Source: Clostridia bacterium (GTDB lineage Bacteria; Bacillota_A; Clostridia; TANB77; CAG-508). From it: 64,000 nt of DNA. The position numbers and the translations under genes are program-made. Position 1 is the first letter of the stretch. Each line of letters starts with the position of its first letter. A model generated the notes under the pieces. It saw only the letters and a list, made by a program, of their open reading frames with translations. It ran no database searches and was not told the DNA's origin. Where the stretch lies: positions 1 through 64,000 of the forward strand of contig JAFVGB010000023.1 in the NCBI GenBank assembly GCA_017475185.1. The letters run 5' to 3'. This document shows positions 35,806-44,521 of the stretch, one piece after another.

Positions 35806-36312
35806 TTATACCTTCTCTTTCTCTACTTTTTTTAAATAATTACTTATAATTTTTTCTTCAATTGGTCTTTTAATTTTTGTGACAAATATATCTTTTTCAT
35901 TTATTGGCTTTACCAATATTGAAAACATTTTACATCTATTTGCTCCTATAACATCTGTCATAATTTGGTCCCCAATTGCTGCAATATTTTCAGCTTCTAA
36001 TCCCATAATTTTTTTCGCTTTTAAAAATCCAGATTTAAATGGTTTTTTAGCAAAATGAAAATAAGGAATGTCTAATGTTTTTGCAACATAAATTACTTTA
36101 TCAACTTTGTTAGTATTTGATACTATACAAAATTTTATTCCAGCATTTTTCAAATTTTGAACCCATTCAATTGTGCCATCTTCGAATTTTCTATAAAAAT
36201 CAATTAAAGTGTTATCAACATCTAATATAATTCCTTTGATATTATTTTTTTGTAAAAAATCCAGTTTTACATCTCTTACATTATCACAATAAAAATTTGG
36301 ATAGACTAGCAT
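35806..36312 (-). CDS. YqeG family HAD phosphatase
   Basis: A 168-residue HAD subclass IIIA phosphatase. Motif I is ILDVDNTLIDFY, motif II is in CIVSNTNK, and motif IV is AIGDQIMTDVIGANR. The N-terminus MLVYPNFYCDNV is typical of YqeG. GGAGG precedes the ATG at 36312. The substrate is unclear. Related eukaryotic proteins act on phosphatidylglycerophosphate. Confidence 0.9.
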   Translation of the reverse strand: MLVYPNFYCDNVRDVKLDFLQKNNIKGIILDVDNTLIDFYRKFEDGTIEWVQNLKNAGIKFCIVSNTNKVDKVIYVAKTLDIPYFHFAKKPFKSGFLKAKKIMGLEAENIAAIGDQIMTDVIGANRCKMFSILVKPINEKDIFVTKIKRPIEEKIISNYLKKVEKEKV

Positions 36313-36469
36313 AATTTTCCTCCTTATTTTACACATTTATATTATCAGTGAAGAGACTTTTTGTCAAGTATTGAGACATTTCCAATGGTGCTAAAAATAT
36401 AGAAATGTGAATACATACAACTCAAATAAAAATTGTAAATATCCACATTTAAAAAATTCTTTAAAAGTC

Positions 36470-37159
36470 TTATTTGCAAAATCTATGTTTTCCAATTGTA
36501 ATTACATATGGCCTCGACCATATCCATTTACTTGTTGCAGTATTCGGGTTAAAATAATATATACACCCATAAGTTGGATCCCAACCATTTAAAGCATCTC
36601 TTGCAGCATTTATTGCTGTTGTGTTAGGTGAATAATTAATTTGCCCGTCACTTACAACATCAAATGCTCCTGGCTGATAAATAACTCCTGCTACACTATT
36701 TGGAAAACTACTACTTTTTACTCTATTTAAAACAACCGCACCAACAGCAACCTGACCTGTATATGGTTCTCCTCTGGATTCTGCATAGATTAGATGTGCT
36801 AACAGATTTAAGTCACTGTTACTTGCTGTTCCACCAGTATTTGAAGACGTATATATTCCCATTGCTGCTAATGTTCTAGTTCCTGCAATACCATCAACCG
36901 TTAGTCCATTCTTAGATTGAAATGACCTTACAGCTGCAACAGTTCTGCTTCCATATATTCCATCAATGCTTCCATTATAATATCCCCATCTTTTTAGTTT
37001 AGTTTGAATTTGAATTACTTCATTTCCACTAGAACCATACTTTGATAATGCAAACGATTCATTAGTTCTAAAAGATAAATTATAAAAAAGAAATATTGTA
37101 AAAACTGATATTATACTAACTAATGCACAATACTTTTGTCTTTTTCCATAATTTTTCAT
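36470..37159 (-). CDS. sleB: Spore cortex-lytic enzyme SleB-like
   Basis: SleB is a lytic transglycosylase that degrades cortex peptidoglycan in germination. The 229-residue protein has a signal or anchor helix (about 12-30), a PG_binding_1 domain (VIQIQTKLKRWGYYNGSIDG, SFQSKNGLTVDGIAGTRTL) and a C-terminal hydrolase_2 domain (LAHLIYAESRGEPYTGQVAV with the presumed catalytic Glu). It is monocistronic. ypeB, the usual partner, is not adjacent. SleB is likely, though vegetative SleB-like hydrolases (CwlJ-type) share the fold. Confidence 0.88.
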   Translation of the reverse strand: MKNYGKRQKYCALVSIISVFTIFLFYNLSFRTNESFALSKYGSSGNEVIQIQTKLKRWGYYNGSIDGIYGSRTVAAVRSFQSKNGLTVDGIAGTRTLAAMGIYTSSNTGGTASNSDLNLLAHLIYAESRGEPYTGQVAVGAVVLNRVKSSSFPNSVAGVIYQPGAFDVVSDGQINYSPNTTAINAARDALNGWDPTYGCIYYFNPNTATSKWIWSRPYVITIGKHRFCK

Positions 37160-37255
37160 AAAAAAATCACCTCATTTTAAGAATATCTTTTCCAAAACGA
37201 GGTAATTTATTCAATTTATATAAAACATTTAAAATATTTACAAAAATTTTTCAAA

Positions 37256-38917
37256 TTAGAAAATTCCAACTATGTTACCATTATCATCAATATCAATACA
37301 TTCAGCTGCTGGAACTCTTGGTAATCCTGGCATTGTCATTATTTTTCCTGTAAGAACAACTATAAATCCTGCTCCTGTACGTAGAATAACATCTTCAACA
37401 TGAATATCAAAAGGTTCTTCACATTCCAAATTTTTAGGATCATCTGAAAATGAATATTGTGTTTTTGCTATACACACAGGTAAATTTCCATATCCAAACT
37501 TTTTAATTAAATCTATACTTTGCAGTGCTTTTTCAGTAAATATTACACCTTTAGCTCCATAAATATTTTTACTAACTTTCTCAATTTTTGTTTCAATAGA
37601 ATCTTCTAAATCATATATAAATTTAAAATCAGAATCTTTTTTGCACAAATCTACAACTTTTTCTGCTAAGTCTATTATTCCATTACTTCCTTTTTCCCAG
37701 TTTTCACACAAACTTAATTCAACACCATTTTCTTCTAATATTGTGCTTAATGCTTTTATTTCATTTTCAGTGTCAGAATTGTATTTATTTATAGCAACTA
37801 CAACATTTAACCCATATTTTTCTTTTAAATTTTCAATATGCTTTAAGATATTTTTTGAACCCCTGATTAAAGCATCTACATTTTCATTTTGTATTTCTTC
37901 TTTTGGCATTCCTCCGTGATATTTTAAAGCTTTTATCGTTGCAACACACACTACACAATCTGGTTTCAAATTAGCTTTTCTACATTTTATATCTAAGAAT
38001 TTTTCGGCACCTAAATCTGCCCCAAATCCAGCTTCAGTCACAACATAATCTCCTAGCTTTAATGCCATTTTTGTTGCAATTATACTGTTGCATCCATGTG
38101 CTATGTTAGCAAAAGGACCACCATGTAATAAACATGGATTATTTTCAATTGTTTGTACTAAATTTGGTTTTATTGCATCCTTAAGTAATACAGTTAAAGC
38201 TCCTTGTGCATTTAAGTCTTTAACCTTTATTGGTTCTTTATTTGTATTATATCCAACAATAATATTTGATATTTTTTCTTTTAAATCAAATACATCCTCT
38301 GATAAACACAATACAGCCATTATTTCTGATGCAACTGAAATGTCAAATCCATCTTCTCTAGGTACTATATTCTTTTCTCCTGATAGTCCTGTATTAACAA
38401 CTCTTAATTGTCTATCATTTAAATCTACACATCTTTTCCATGTTACTTTTTCAAATTGTAAGTTATTTCCAAAATAAATGTGATTATCTATTATTGCTGA
38501 TAATAAGTTATTAGCAGCTGTTATAGCATGAATATCTCCTGTAAAATGTAAATTTATTTCTTCCATTGGTGCAACTTGCGAATATCCACCACCGGTTGCC
38601 CCTCCCTTTATTCCAAATACTGGTCCTAAAGAAGGTTCTCTTAATGCTGCTATTGCATTTTTACCTATTTTATTTAATCCATCTACTAGTCCTATTGAAA
38701 CTGTTGTTTTTCCTTCACCTAATGGTGTTGGATTTATAGAAGTTACTAAAATAAGTTTACCATTTTTCTTATCTTTTAATTTATCCAAAATCTTTAAATC
38801 TACTTTAGCTTTATACTTTCCATATTGTTCTAAATATTCGTCCTCTATTTTTACCTTTTCCGCAATCTTACCAATTTTTTCTAATTTTGCATTTTGTGCT
38901 ATTTCAATATCACTCAT
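37256..38917 (-). CDS. fhs: Formate-tetrahydrofolate ligase
   Basis: Fhs makes 10-formyl-THF from formate, ATP and THF for purines, fMet-tRNA and acetogenic or formate metabolism. The 553-residue protein has the P-loop NPTPLGEGKTTVSIGL near residue 65, KGGATGGGYSQV and EAGFGADLGAEKF. Length is as expected. AGGAGGTAGC precedes the ATG. folD is not adjacent. Confidence 0.97.
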   Translation of the reverse strand: MSDIEIAQNAKLEKIGKIAEKVKIEDEYLEQYGKYKAKVDLKILDKLKDKKNGKLILVTSINPTPLGEGKTTVSIGLVDGLNKIGKNAIAALREPSLGPVFGIKGGATGGGYSQVAPMEEINLHFTGDIHAITAANNLLSAIIDNHIYFGNNLQFEKVTWKRCVDLNDRQLRVVNTGLSGEKNIVPREDGFDISVASEIMAVLCLSEDVFDLKEKISNIIVGYNTNKEPIKVKDLNAQGALTVLLKDAIKPNLVQTIENNPCLLHGGPFANIAHGCNSIIATKMALKLGDYVVTEAGFGADLGAEKFLDIKCRKANLKPDCVVCVATIKALKYHGGMPKEEIQNENVDALIRGSKNILKHIENLKEKYGLNVVVAINKYNSDTENEIKALSTILEENGVELSLCENWEKGSNGIIDLAEKVVDLCKKDSDFKFIYDLEDSIETKIEKVSKNIYGAKGVIFTEKALQSIDLIKKFGYGNLPVCIAKTQYSFSDDPKNLECEEPFDIHVEDVILRTGAGFIVVLTGKIMTMPGLPRVPAAECIDIDDNGNIVGIF

Positions 38918-38965
38918 ATCACGCTACCTCCTAGATTTTTATTATTATATTAATATTTTCAGTTA

Positions 38966-39397
38966 TTAAAAAATTAATCCTGCAACAATTCCTATGGCAG
39001 CCCCAACAATAACTTGTGTTGGTGTATGTCCTAATGCTTCAACCAATTTTTCTGACACTTCAACTTTTGATAAACCTGGAGTTTGTACAATTTTATTTAA
39101 TAATTTAGCTTGTTTTCCTGCTGCTCTTCTTACACCAGCTGCATCGTACATTACTACACACGCAAATATTAATGAAACTGCAAATTGAGATGTTTCTATT
39201 CCTTCATTTTTTGCTATTAATGTAGCAAGAGATGTTACAACTGCACTATGAGAACTAGGCATTCCTCCGGCTCCTAAAATTCTTTTAAAATTAACCTTTC
39301 TAGTTTTTATCAAATCATATATAAATTTAAATAATTGAATAAAAAACCATGTTGAAATTGGCACTATAATATATTTATATTCTTCAAAAAAATTCAT
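38966..39397 (-). CDS. Divergent PAP2 family protein (DUF212, YuiD-like)
   Basis: A 143-residue membrane protein with GGMPSSHSAVVTSLATLIA, the PAP2-like active-site segment, a cytoplasmic VRRAAGKQAKLLNKI loop and a C-terminal helix. The family is related to acid phosphatases, but its activity is not defined. It follows xseB with a 14-base gap in a folate/DNA-repair/cell-surface gene run. Confidence 0.87.
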   Translation of the reverse strand: MNFFEEYKYIIVPISTWFFIQLFKFIYDLIKTRKVNFKRILGAGGMPSSHSAVVTSLATLIAKNEGIETSQFAVSLIFACVVMYDAAGVRRAAGKQAKLLNKIVQTPGLSKVEVSEKLVEALGHTPTQVIVGAAIGIVAGLIF

Positions 39398-39411
39398 AAT
39401 CTCTCCCCTAT

Positions 39412-39636
39412 TTATTCAAAGTCTTCTTCTTTAACTCCGTCTTCTGTTTCTATTAAAATGCTTATTTTCTTTTCAGCATCTTCTAACATTTTACTACATT
39501 GTTTAGATAATTTCATTCCTTCTTCAAATTTTGAAACAGAAGAATCTAAATCTAAATCGTTTTTTTCAAGTTCTGTTGCTATTTCTTCCAACTTTTTCAT
39601 TGCATCTTCAAAATTCAAACTTTCTTTTTCACTCAT
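39412..39636 (-). CDS. xseB: Exodeoxyribonuclease VII small subunit
   Basis: A 74-residue coiled-coil protein: FEDAMKKLEEIATELEKND followed by SVSKFEEGMKLSKQC, the standard XseB pattern. It binds XseA to form exonuclease VII. Separated from xseA by one membrane-protein gene, which is unusual since the two are normally adjacent or overlapping. Confidence 0.94.
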   Translation of the reverse strand: MSEKESLNFEDAMKKLEEIATELEKNDLDLDSSVSKFEEGMKLSKQCSKMLEDAEKKISILIETEDGVKEEDFE

Positions 39637-39669
39637 TTTAACCCATATCCCTTCTGTAAGATTTATTTA

Positions 39670-40143
39670 TTAATTACCAGATTTTACACTTCCGCTTCTA
39701 ACATCTACTTTATACCATGCATACTCAGCAGTAGTTTGATTATCTCTAACAGATACTTCATATACACCGTTTCCTAAATTGTATTCAATTCTAAAATATA
39801 CACCATCAGAAGTTCCATATTCTTTTTGTGCTAATTCTTTTGCTTTATCTTCATCACTTAAATTATTTTCTTCATTATTTTCCTGTTTTTTCTCTTCTTC
39901 TTTTTGTTCTTCTTTGGCTTTCTCTTGAGAATCATTTGGTTGTTCCTCAGTATTTTCTTTATTATTTTCATCTGTTTTATTATCTTCTGTTTTATTTTGA
40001 TTTGTATTTACACTATTACTTTGATTTTGTGTGTTAGCTTCTGTTTGCTTTTTATCATCTAAATAATATTTACCTGCAAATGCAAGTACTCCTATAATAG
40101 CAATAATTACAATTGCCAATAATATTTTTAAAAAATCTCTCAT
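39670..40143 (-). CDS. Membrane-anchored protein with Glu/Asn/Gln-rich linker
   Basis: A 157-residue protein: one N-terminal helix (about 5-22), a low-complexity acidic linker of Asn, Gln, Glu and Lys (30-95) and a compact C-terminal domain (about 98-157: AKELAQKEYGTSDGVYFRI, then YAWYKVDVRSG). The C-terminal pattern resembles a single PepSY-like unit. AAAGGAGC precedes the ATG at 40143. It is inserted between xseA and xseB. Function unknown, probably exported or periplasmic-facing. Confidence 0.65.
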   Translation of the reverse strand: MRDFLKILLAIVIIAIIGVLAFAGKYYLDDKKQTEANTQNQSNSVNTNQNKTEDNKTDENNKENTEEQPNDSQEKAKEEQKEEEKKQENNEENNLSDEDKAKELAQKEYGTSDGVYFRIEYNLGNGVYEVSVRDNQTTAEYAWYKVDVRSGSVKSGN

Positions 40144-40189
40144 TTCTTTTGCTCCTTTCAAAAACAAATTTATCTACTGTAATTATATT

Positions 40190-41380
40190 CTAAATAACTT
40201 TTACATTTGTATTTCCATCTTGAAATCTTATAATTAATTCATCATCTTTATTTAATTCTTTAACAGATTTTACTATTTTACCATCTGTATTTGTTGCTAA
40301 ACTGTATCCTCTTGCTAAAGTTTTTAAAGGACTTAGTGTATCAAGCTTTGTAATTAATTCTACCATTTTAGTTTTATTATCTTTTATTTTATTTGTTATA
40401 CTATTTTGCATTTGCTTAATTTTCATGTCAATTGTTATATAGTTCTCATTGATTTTTAATAATGGTTCTTTAAAAACTCTTCTTGTCATACATTTTTCAT
40501 AGCGCAATCTCATTAATTCTATTTTTTTTCTCAATGAATTTTTATATCTATTATTATATTTTTCTAAATCTAGTAAAATTTCATTTATGTTTGGTACAGC
40601 AAGTTCTGCAGCTGCTGATGGTGTTGGTGCTCTTAAATCTGCGACAAAATCTGCAATTGTAAAATCAGTTTCATGACCTACCGCAGAAATAACTGGAAGC
40701 TCTGATTCAAATATTGCATGTGCGACAACTTCTTCATTAAATGGCCACAAATCTTCTAATGAACCTCCACCTCTAGCTAAAATAATTACATCTGCAAGTT
40801 TATATTTATTCATTATTTTTATTGCTTCGGCAATTTTCTCACCAGCACCTTTTCCTTGAACTGGTACTGGTAATAGCTTAATATAACAATTAGGATTTCT
40901 TCTTGTTGATACATTTATTATATCTCGAATAACTGATCCTGTACTTGCTGATAAAACCCCTATACTTTTTGGAAATTTTGGAATTGGTTTCTTATATTTA
41001 TTATCAAATAATCCTTGCTTTTCAAGCTTATTTTTTAATTCTTCATATGCTGTATAAAGACTTCCCATTCCATCTTCTTGCATTGCTTTACAGTAAATTT
41101 GATAAACTCCATCTCTCTCAAATACTGAAACTGTACCAAGAATCATTACTTTCATTCCATCTTTAGGAACAAACTTTAAATTAGGAGTATATGTTTTAAA
41201 CATTATGCATTTAATCAAAGAATTTTCATCTTTTAAAGTAAAATACATATGTCCTGTATAATGGTGCTTAAAATTTGAAATTTCACCTTTTACCAAAACA
41301 TTATTTAAAAATTCGTCATTATCTACTTTATTTTTTATGTATTTATTTAAATCTGTAACTGTAATTGGATTGTATTCCAC
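40190..41380 (-). CDS. xseA: Exodeoxyribonuclease VII large subunit
   Basis: XseA is the catalytic subunit that degrades single-stranded DNA. The 396-residue protein has an N-terminal OB fold (VKGEISNFKHHYTGHMYFTLKD) and the catalytic region GVLSASTGSVIRDI, LARGGGSLEDLWPFNEE, SAVGHETDFTIADFVAD, then a coiled-coil region and a short C-terminal ALARGYSL-type segment (here TLARGYSLA). It follows nusB, as in many Firmicutes where folD often intervenes. Confidence 0.96.
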   Translation of the reverse strand: MEYNPITVTDLNKYIKNKVDNDEFLNNVLVKGEISNFKHHYTGHMYFTLKDENSLIKCIMFKTYTPNLKFVPKDGMKVMILGTVSVFERDGVYQIYCKAMQEDGMGSLYTAYEELKNKLEKQGLFDNKYKKPIPKFPKSIGVLSASTGSVIRDIINVSTRRNPNCYIKLLPVPVQGKGAGEKIAEAIKIMNKYKLADVIILARGGGSLEDLWPFNEEVVAHAIFESELPVISAVGHETDFTIADFVADLRAPTPSAAAELAVPNINEILLDLEKYNNRYKNSLRKKIELMRLRYEKCMTRRVFKEPLLKINENYITIDMKIKQMQNSITNKIKDNKTKMVELITKLDTLSPLKTLARGYSLATNTDGKIVKSVKELNKDDELIIRFQDGNTNVKVI

Positions 41381-41436
41381 TTTGTAATCCCCTCTTTTCT
41401 TATGCTTATATATTCACTTATGATTTCGTACAAATA

Positions 41437-41847
41437 CTATTGGAGATTATTCTCTTTTACAACAGTTGCTAAAACTCCATTTATAAAAGAGCTTGAAGTA
41501 TCTTCACCATATTTTTTTGCAAGTTCAACAACTTCATTTATAACAACCTTATAAGGAACTTTTTTATAAAGCATTTCATATATAGCTAATTTTAGTAATG
41601 ATATGTTTACTTTTGAAATTCTTTCTACATTCCAATCAGATTTAAGATTGCAAGAAATTTGTTTAACTAGTTCATCATTATCTTTTATTATTTCTTGAAC
41701 CTCTTCCTTTATTTCATTTTTTGCTTGATTTGACTCTAACTCTATATCTTCAAAATATAGTTCTATATCTTCATCTTCATAACTTTTTTGAACTTCTAAG
41801 CTATATAACAATTTAAAAGTCAATTCTCTTATTGTAGATTTATTCAT
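41437..41847 (-). CDS. nusB: Transcription antitermination protein NusB
   Basis: NusB binds rRNA boxA with NusE in antitermination. The 136-residue helical protein has STIRELTFKLLYSLEVQ at the N-terminus and the C-terminal KVPYKVVINEVVELAKKYGED and SFINGVLATVVKE segments. ATG at 41847 follows AAGGTG. It lies between the Asp23 cluster and xseA, a common Firmicutes arrangement. Confidence 0.95.
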   Translation of the reverse strand: MNKSTIRELTFKLLYSLEVQKSYEDEDIELYFEDIELESNQAKNEIKEEVQEIIKDNDELVKQISCNLKSDWNVERISKVNISLLKLAIYEMLYKKVPYKVVINEVVELAKKYGEDTSSSFINGVLATVVKENNLQ

Positions 41848-41866
41848 TTTTTTCACCTTTCTAATT

Positions 41867-42070
41867 TTATAATTTATCAATAAACTTTTTCATTTTTTCT
41901 TTTGCTTCTTCTTTGTTATATTGAAGATATTTTCCAATATAAGCTCCACCAAAAACAGCCATAACTACTATAACTACTCTATATAATCTTGTACATGCTA
42001 AAATTAAACCAATAATAATCCCAATTATAGCTCCAAGATTTTTAAATAAAAAATTATTATTCTCATTCAT
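41867..42070 (-). CDS. DUF2273-like small membrane protein
   Basis: A 67-residue protein with two hydrophobic segments (about 9-27, 30-46) and a charged C-terminal tail. Its position next to AmaP and Asp23 genes fits the DUF2273 partner seen in alkaline-shock clusters. It lies 15 bases after the amaP gene. Confidence 0.72.
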   Translation of the reverse strand: MNENNNFLFKNLGAIIGIIIGLILACTRLYRVVIVVMAVFGGAYIGKYLQYNKEEAKEKMKKFIDKL

Positions 42071-42085
42071 AAAATTACCACCTTC

Positions 42086-42784
42086 CTATTTAATAACACT
42101 TGTTTCATTACTGTTATCATTTGAATCTGTTGTTTGATTTGTTTCTTGAGTTTGCTGAATTTCCTCTTTATTTTCATTAGTTTGGTTTTTATTTATTTGA
42201 ATATTATTAACTTTTATTTTAGTGTGATCATTGTTTTTTGTATTTTTACTATTATCTATATCTTTAATATTAATATTAACTTGATTTACATCCAAATCAG
42301 TATTTCTTTTTATTGTGTCTTTAATTCTTGTTTGCATACTTGCTGACATTTCTTTTATAATAGAATCATTTTTTACTAACAGACTTACAAAAACAGTTAT
42401 ATTGTTATTTGCATCTAAAATTACTTTTGTTTGAGTATCTACTGCTTCGTCAAAGCTTCTTACAACACTATTAACTAAATTTTCAATTGTATCTTTCGAA
42501 ATCAATAATCTTCCATCTTTGTTTTCTAATAACACCCCTGTTTTAATTTCTTGTTTTTTCTTTGTTCTTGAAGGAAAAAACAAAGCTTTAATCGCAAGTA
42601 TAATAGCAACAGCAGATGCTCCTAATATTATTCTTTTAGCTATATCATCTTTAAGAAGTTCTTCTATATATTTGTATATAGTACTCAATTCAACAACATT
42701 AAATATAACTAAACAACTTGTAATGGCTATTACTATCATTATTATTGAAAATAAAACTAGCGCTAATCTTTCTAAAATTTTCAT
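42086..42784 (-). CDS. amaP: Alkaline shock response membrane anchor protein AmaP-like
   Basis: AmaP anchors Asp23 to the membrane in Gram-positive bacteria. The 232-residue protein has two N-terminal helices (about 8-32 and 52-70), a cytoplasmic domain (GRLLISKDTIENLVNSVV, then an Asp23-like strand region) and a Thr/Asn/Gln-rich tail from residue 175 (QTNENKEEIQQTQETNQTTD). The latter is low complexity and poorly conserved in general. Context with Asp23 supports the call. Confidence 0.82.
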   Translation of the reverse strand: MKILERLALVLFSIIMIVIAITSCLVIFNVVELSTIYKYIEELLKDDIAKRIILGASAVAIILAIKALFFPSRTKKKQEIKTGVLLENKDGRLLISKDTIENLVNSVVRSFDEAVDTQTKVILDANNNITVFVSLLVKNDSIIKEMSASMQTRIKDTIKRNTDLDVNQVNINIKDIDNSKNTKNNDHTKIKVNNIQINKNQTNENKEEIQQTQETNQTTDSNDNSNETSVIK

Positions 42785-42816
42785 ATTTTTTGCCTCCTTT
42801 AAATTTTCAAAAATAT

Positions 42817-42850
42817 AAGCACGGTGTATACTGAACTTCCGTGCTTTAGT
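42817..42850 (-). terminator. Hairpin between asp23 and amaP
   Basis: AAGCACGG and CCGTGCTT form an 8-bp GC-rich stem with a 16-base loop, then TTTA. The T-tract is short, so it is more likely partial attenuation than full termination. Confidence 0.55.
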
Positions 42851-42900
42851 TAAAAATTAAAGCATTTATTATTATATTAGCTTTAATTAATTTTCAATTT

Positions 42901-43362
42901 TTATTGTTCAATATTTTTTTCATTATTAGTAGTATTTATATTAACACCTTGAACATGAACATTAACTTCCACAACTTTCAATCCAGTCATTGTTTCAACA
43001 GCTTTTTTTACTTTAGTTTGAATTTCATATGCTACATCTGGAATTCTTGTTCCATATTCAACAATAATATTAACATCTATTTTTGTTTCTTTTTCTCCTA
43101 CATCAACTTTAATACCTTTTGCTAAGTTCTTCTTTCCACTTAATACTTCTGTAATACCACCTGCGAAACCACCTGCCATATTGGCTACTCCTGGTATTTC
43201 AGAAACAGCAACTCCAGCAATTACAGCAACAACATCGTCAGCAATTTTTATTGCATTATTACCTAAGCTTATTTCATCTGAACTTGCAACTTCCATAGCT
43301 TGTCCAGCATCTAAAACTACATTTTCATTGTTTACTTCGTTATTTAAATTATTTTCTTCCAT
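42901..43362 (-). CDS. Asp23/Gls24 family envelope stress protein
   Basis: A 153-residue Asp23 domain protein: IKIADDVVAVIAGVAVSEIPG, MAGGFAGGITEVLSGKKNLAKG, then VEYGTRIPDVAYEIQTKVKKAVE and VVEVNVHVQGV. Such proteins polymerise under the membrane and relate to envelope stress. It is followed by its anchor AmaP-like protein. AGGGAGGTATA precedes the ATG. Confidence 0.93.
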   Translation of the reverse strand: MEENNLNNEVNNENVVLDAGQAMEVASSDEISLGNNAIKIADDVVAVIAGVAVSEIPGVANMAGGFAGGITEVLSGKKNLAKGIKVDVGEKETKIDVNIIVEYGTRIPDVAYEIQTKVKKAVETMTGLKVVEVNVHVQGVNINTTNNEKNIEQ

Positions 43363-43452
43363 AATATACCTCCCTGTACATTATTTTACTTTAATTAGTA
43401 TATCAATTTTTAGACAATTTTACAACCTTTTTAGTATAAAATATTAAGAATT

Positions 43453-44502
43453 TTAACCTATTACATATCTATATGCCATATTATCACATATAATTATAAA
43501 TTCTCCTTGTTCATCTGGAATTGTTTCATAAAATAATATTGGCATTCTTATTTCTTCTTCAATATCTAGCAATTGGTCAAAGTTTTTAACTTCAATTACA
43601 TTTAAATTATCAATTTCAACTGGACTTACAATTTCTGCCACTATGTCACCATAATTTTTTAATATTCTATTTAATGCAATAGCATAATCTGTTTTCTTAC
43701 TAAATTTGATTGATTTTCTTATTGCGTCTAATATGATCATTACAGCAATAAATATCAAGATTATACCAATAACTAATAATGGTTTATTAATTTCTTTGTT
43801 AGATTCTGTTGTTGATACTACGGTTTTATTTTCAGCATTTTCAAACTGTTTTTCAACTGTAAAAACATCTTTTGCTAAATCCATTTTTACATTCATAATT
43901 GAACTTTCAACAACTGTATCATCTATTCCTTGTACATCTGAATCGCTTCTTACTATTAGCTTTATAGTTAAATCCGCAATAACTGGTAATCTTAATTGTT
44001 CCTTAAAGTTTTTTACTTCTGTATTATATGTTGCAAAATCCACATCAAAACTTTCTGATATATTAAAACTAGAGCCATCAATTTCAAACTCTTTTGGTTC
44101 AACTAATACATATCTTTTATTCCATATTGATTTTTCTTCATCACTATTTGTACTTGAATATTTAACATCTGTAACAGCAATAATTTGATAATTATATTTT
44201 GTTTTAGCTTTTTTGTTTCCTGAAAAAGAATAAGAAAAATCCATATTTATTTTATCAACAAGACTTGATATATAAGTTTTATTCATATCCATTGTTTGAG
44301 AATCAAAAAATTCATTTTCAAACAAATTAACCTTATATGTTAGATTTTTATTCATATTGTACGAATATAGTAAATCCTGTTTTCCTTGATTAATTTTAAA
44401 AGATTTAAATATAATTATTATACCTAAAAACAATATGATTGTACTTATACATATATTTCTTAAAACATTTTTAGTTCTATTCTTATTTACATCTTTATTC
44501 AT
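43453..44502 (-). CDS. DUF5305-like membrane protein of SipW locus
   Basis: A 349-residue protein with N-terminal helix (about 13-34), an extracytoplasmic beta-rich domain of about 200 residues, a second helix (about 240-262) and a short cytosolic tail (VEIDNLNVIEVKNFDQLLDI). This two-helix layout and its place next to a SipW-type signal peptidase match DUF5305 proteins. The role of the family is unknown. It follows the peptidase gene by 19 bases. GGTGG precedes the ATG. Confidence 0.75.
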   Translation of the reverse strand: MNKDVNKNRTKNVLRNICISTIILFLGIIIIFKSFKINQGKQDLLYSYNMNKNLTYKVNLFENEFFDSQTMDMNKTYISSLVDKINMDFSYSFSGNKKAKTKYNYQIIAVTDVKYSSTNSDEEKSIWNKRYVLVEPKEFEIDGSSFNISESFDVDFATYNTEVKNFKEQLRLPVIADLTIKLIVRSDSDVQGIDDTVVESSIMNVKMDLAKDVFTVEKQFENAENKTVVSTTESNKEINKPLLVIGIILIFIAVMIILDAIRKSIKFSKKTDYAIALNRILKNYGDIVAEIVSPVEIDNLNVIEVKNFDQLLDIEEEIRMPILFYETIPDEQGEFIIICDNMAYRYVIG

Positions 44503-44521
44503 TTTTCCACCTCTTCTTTAG

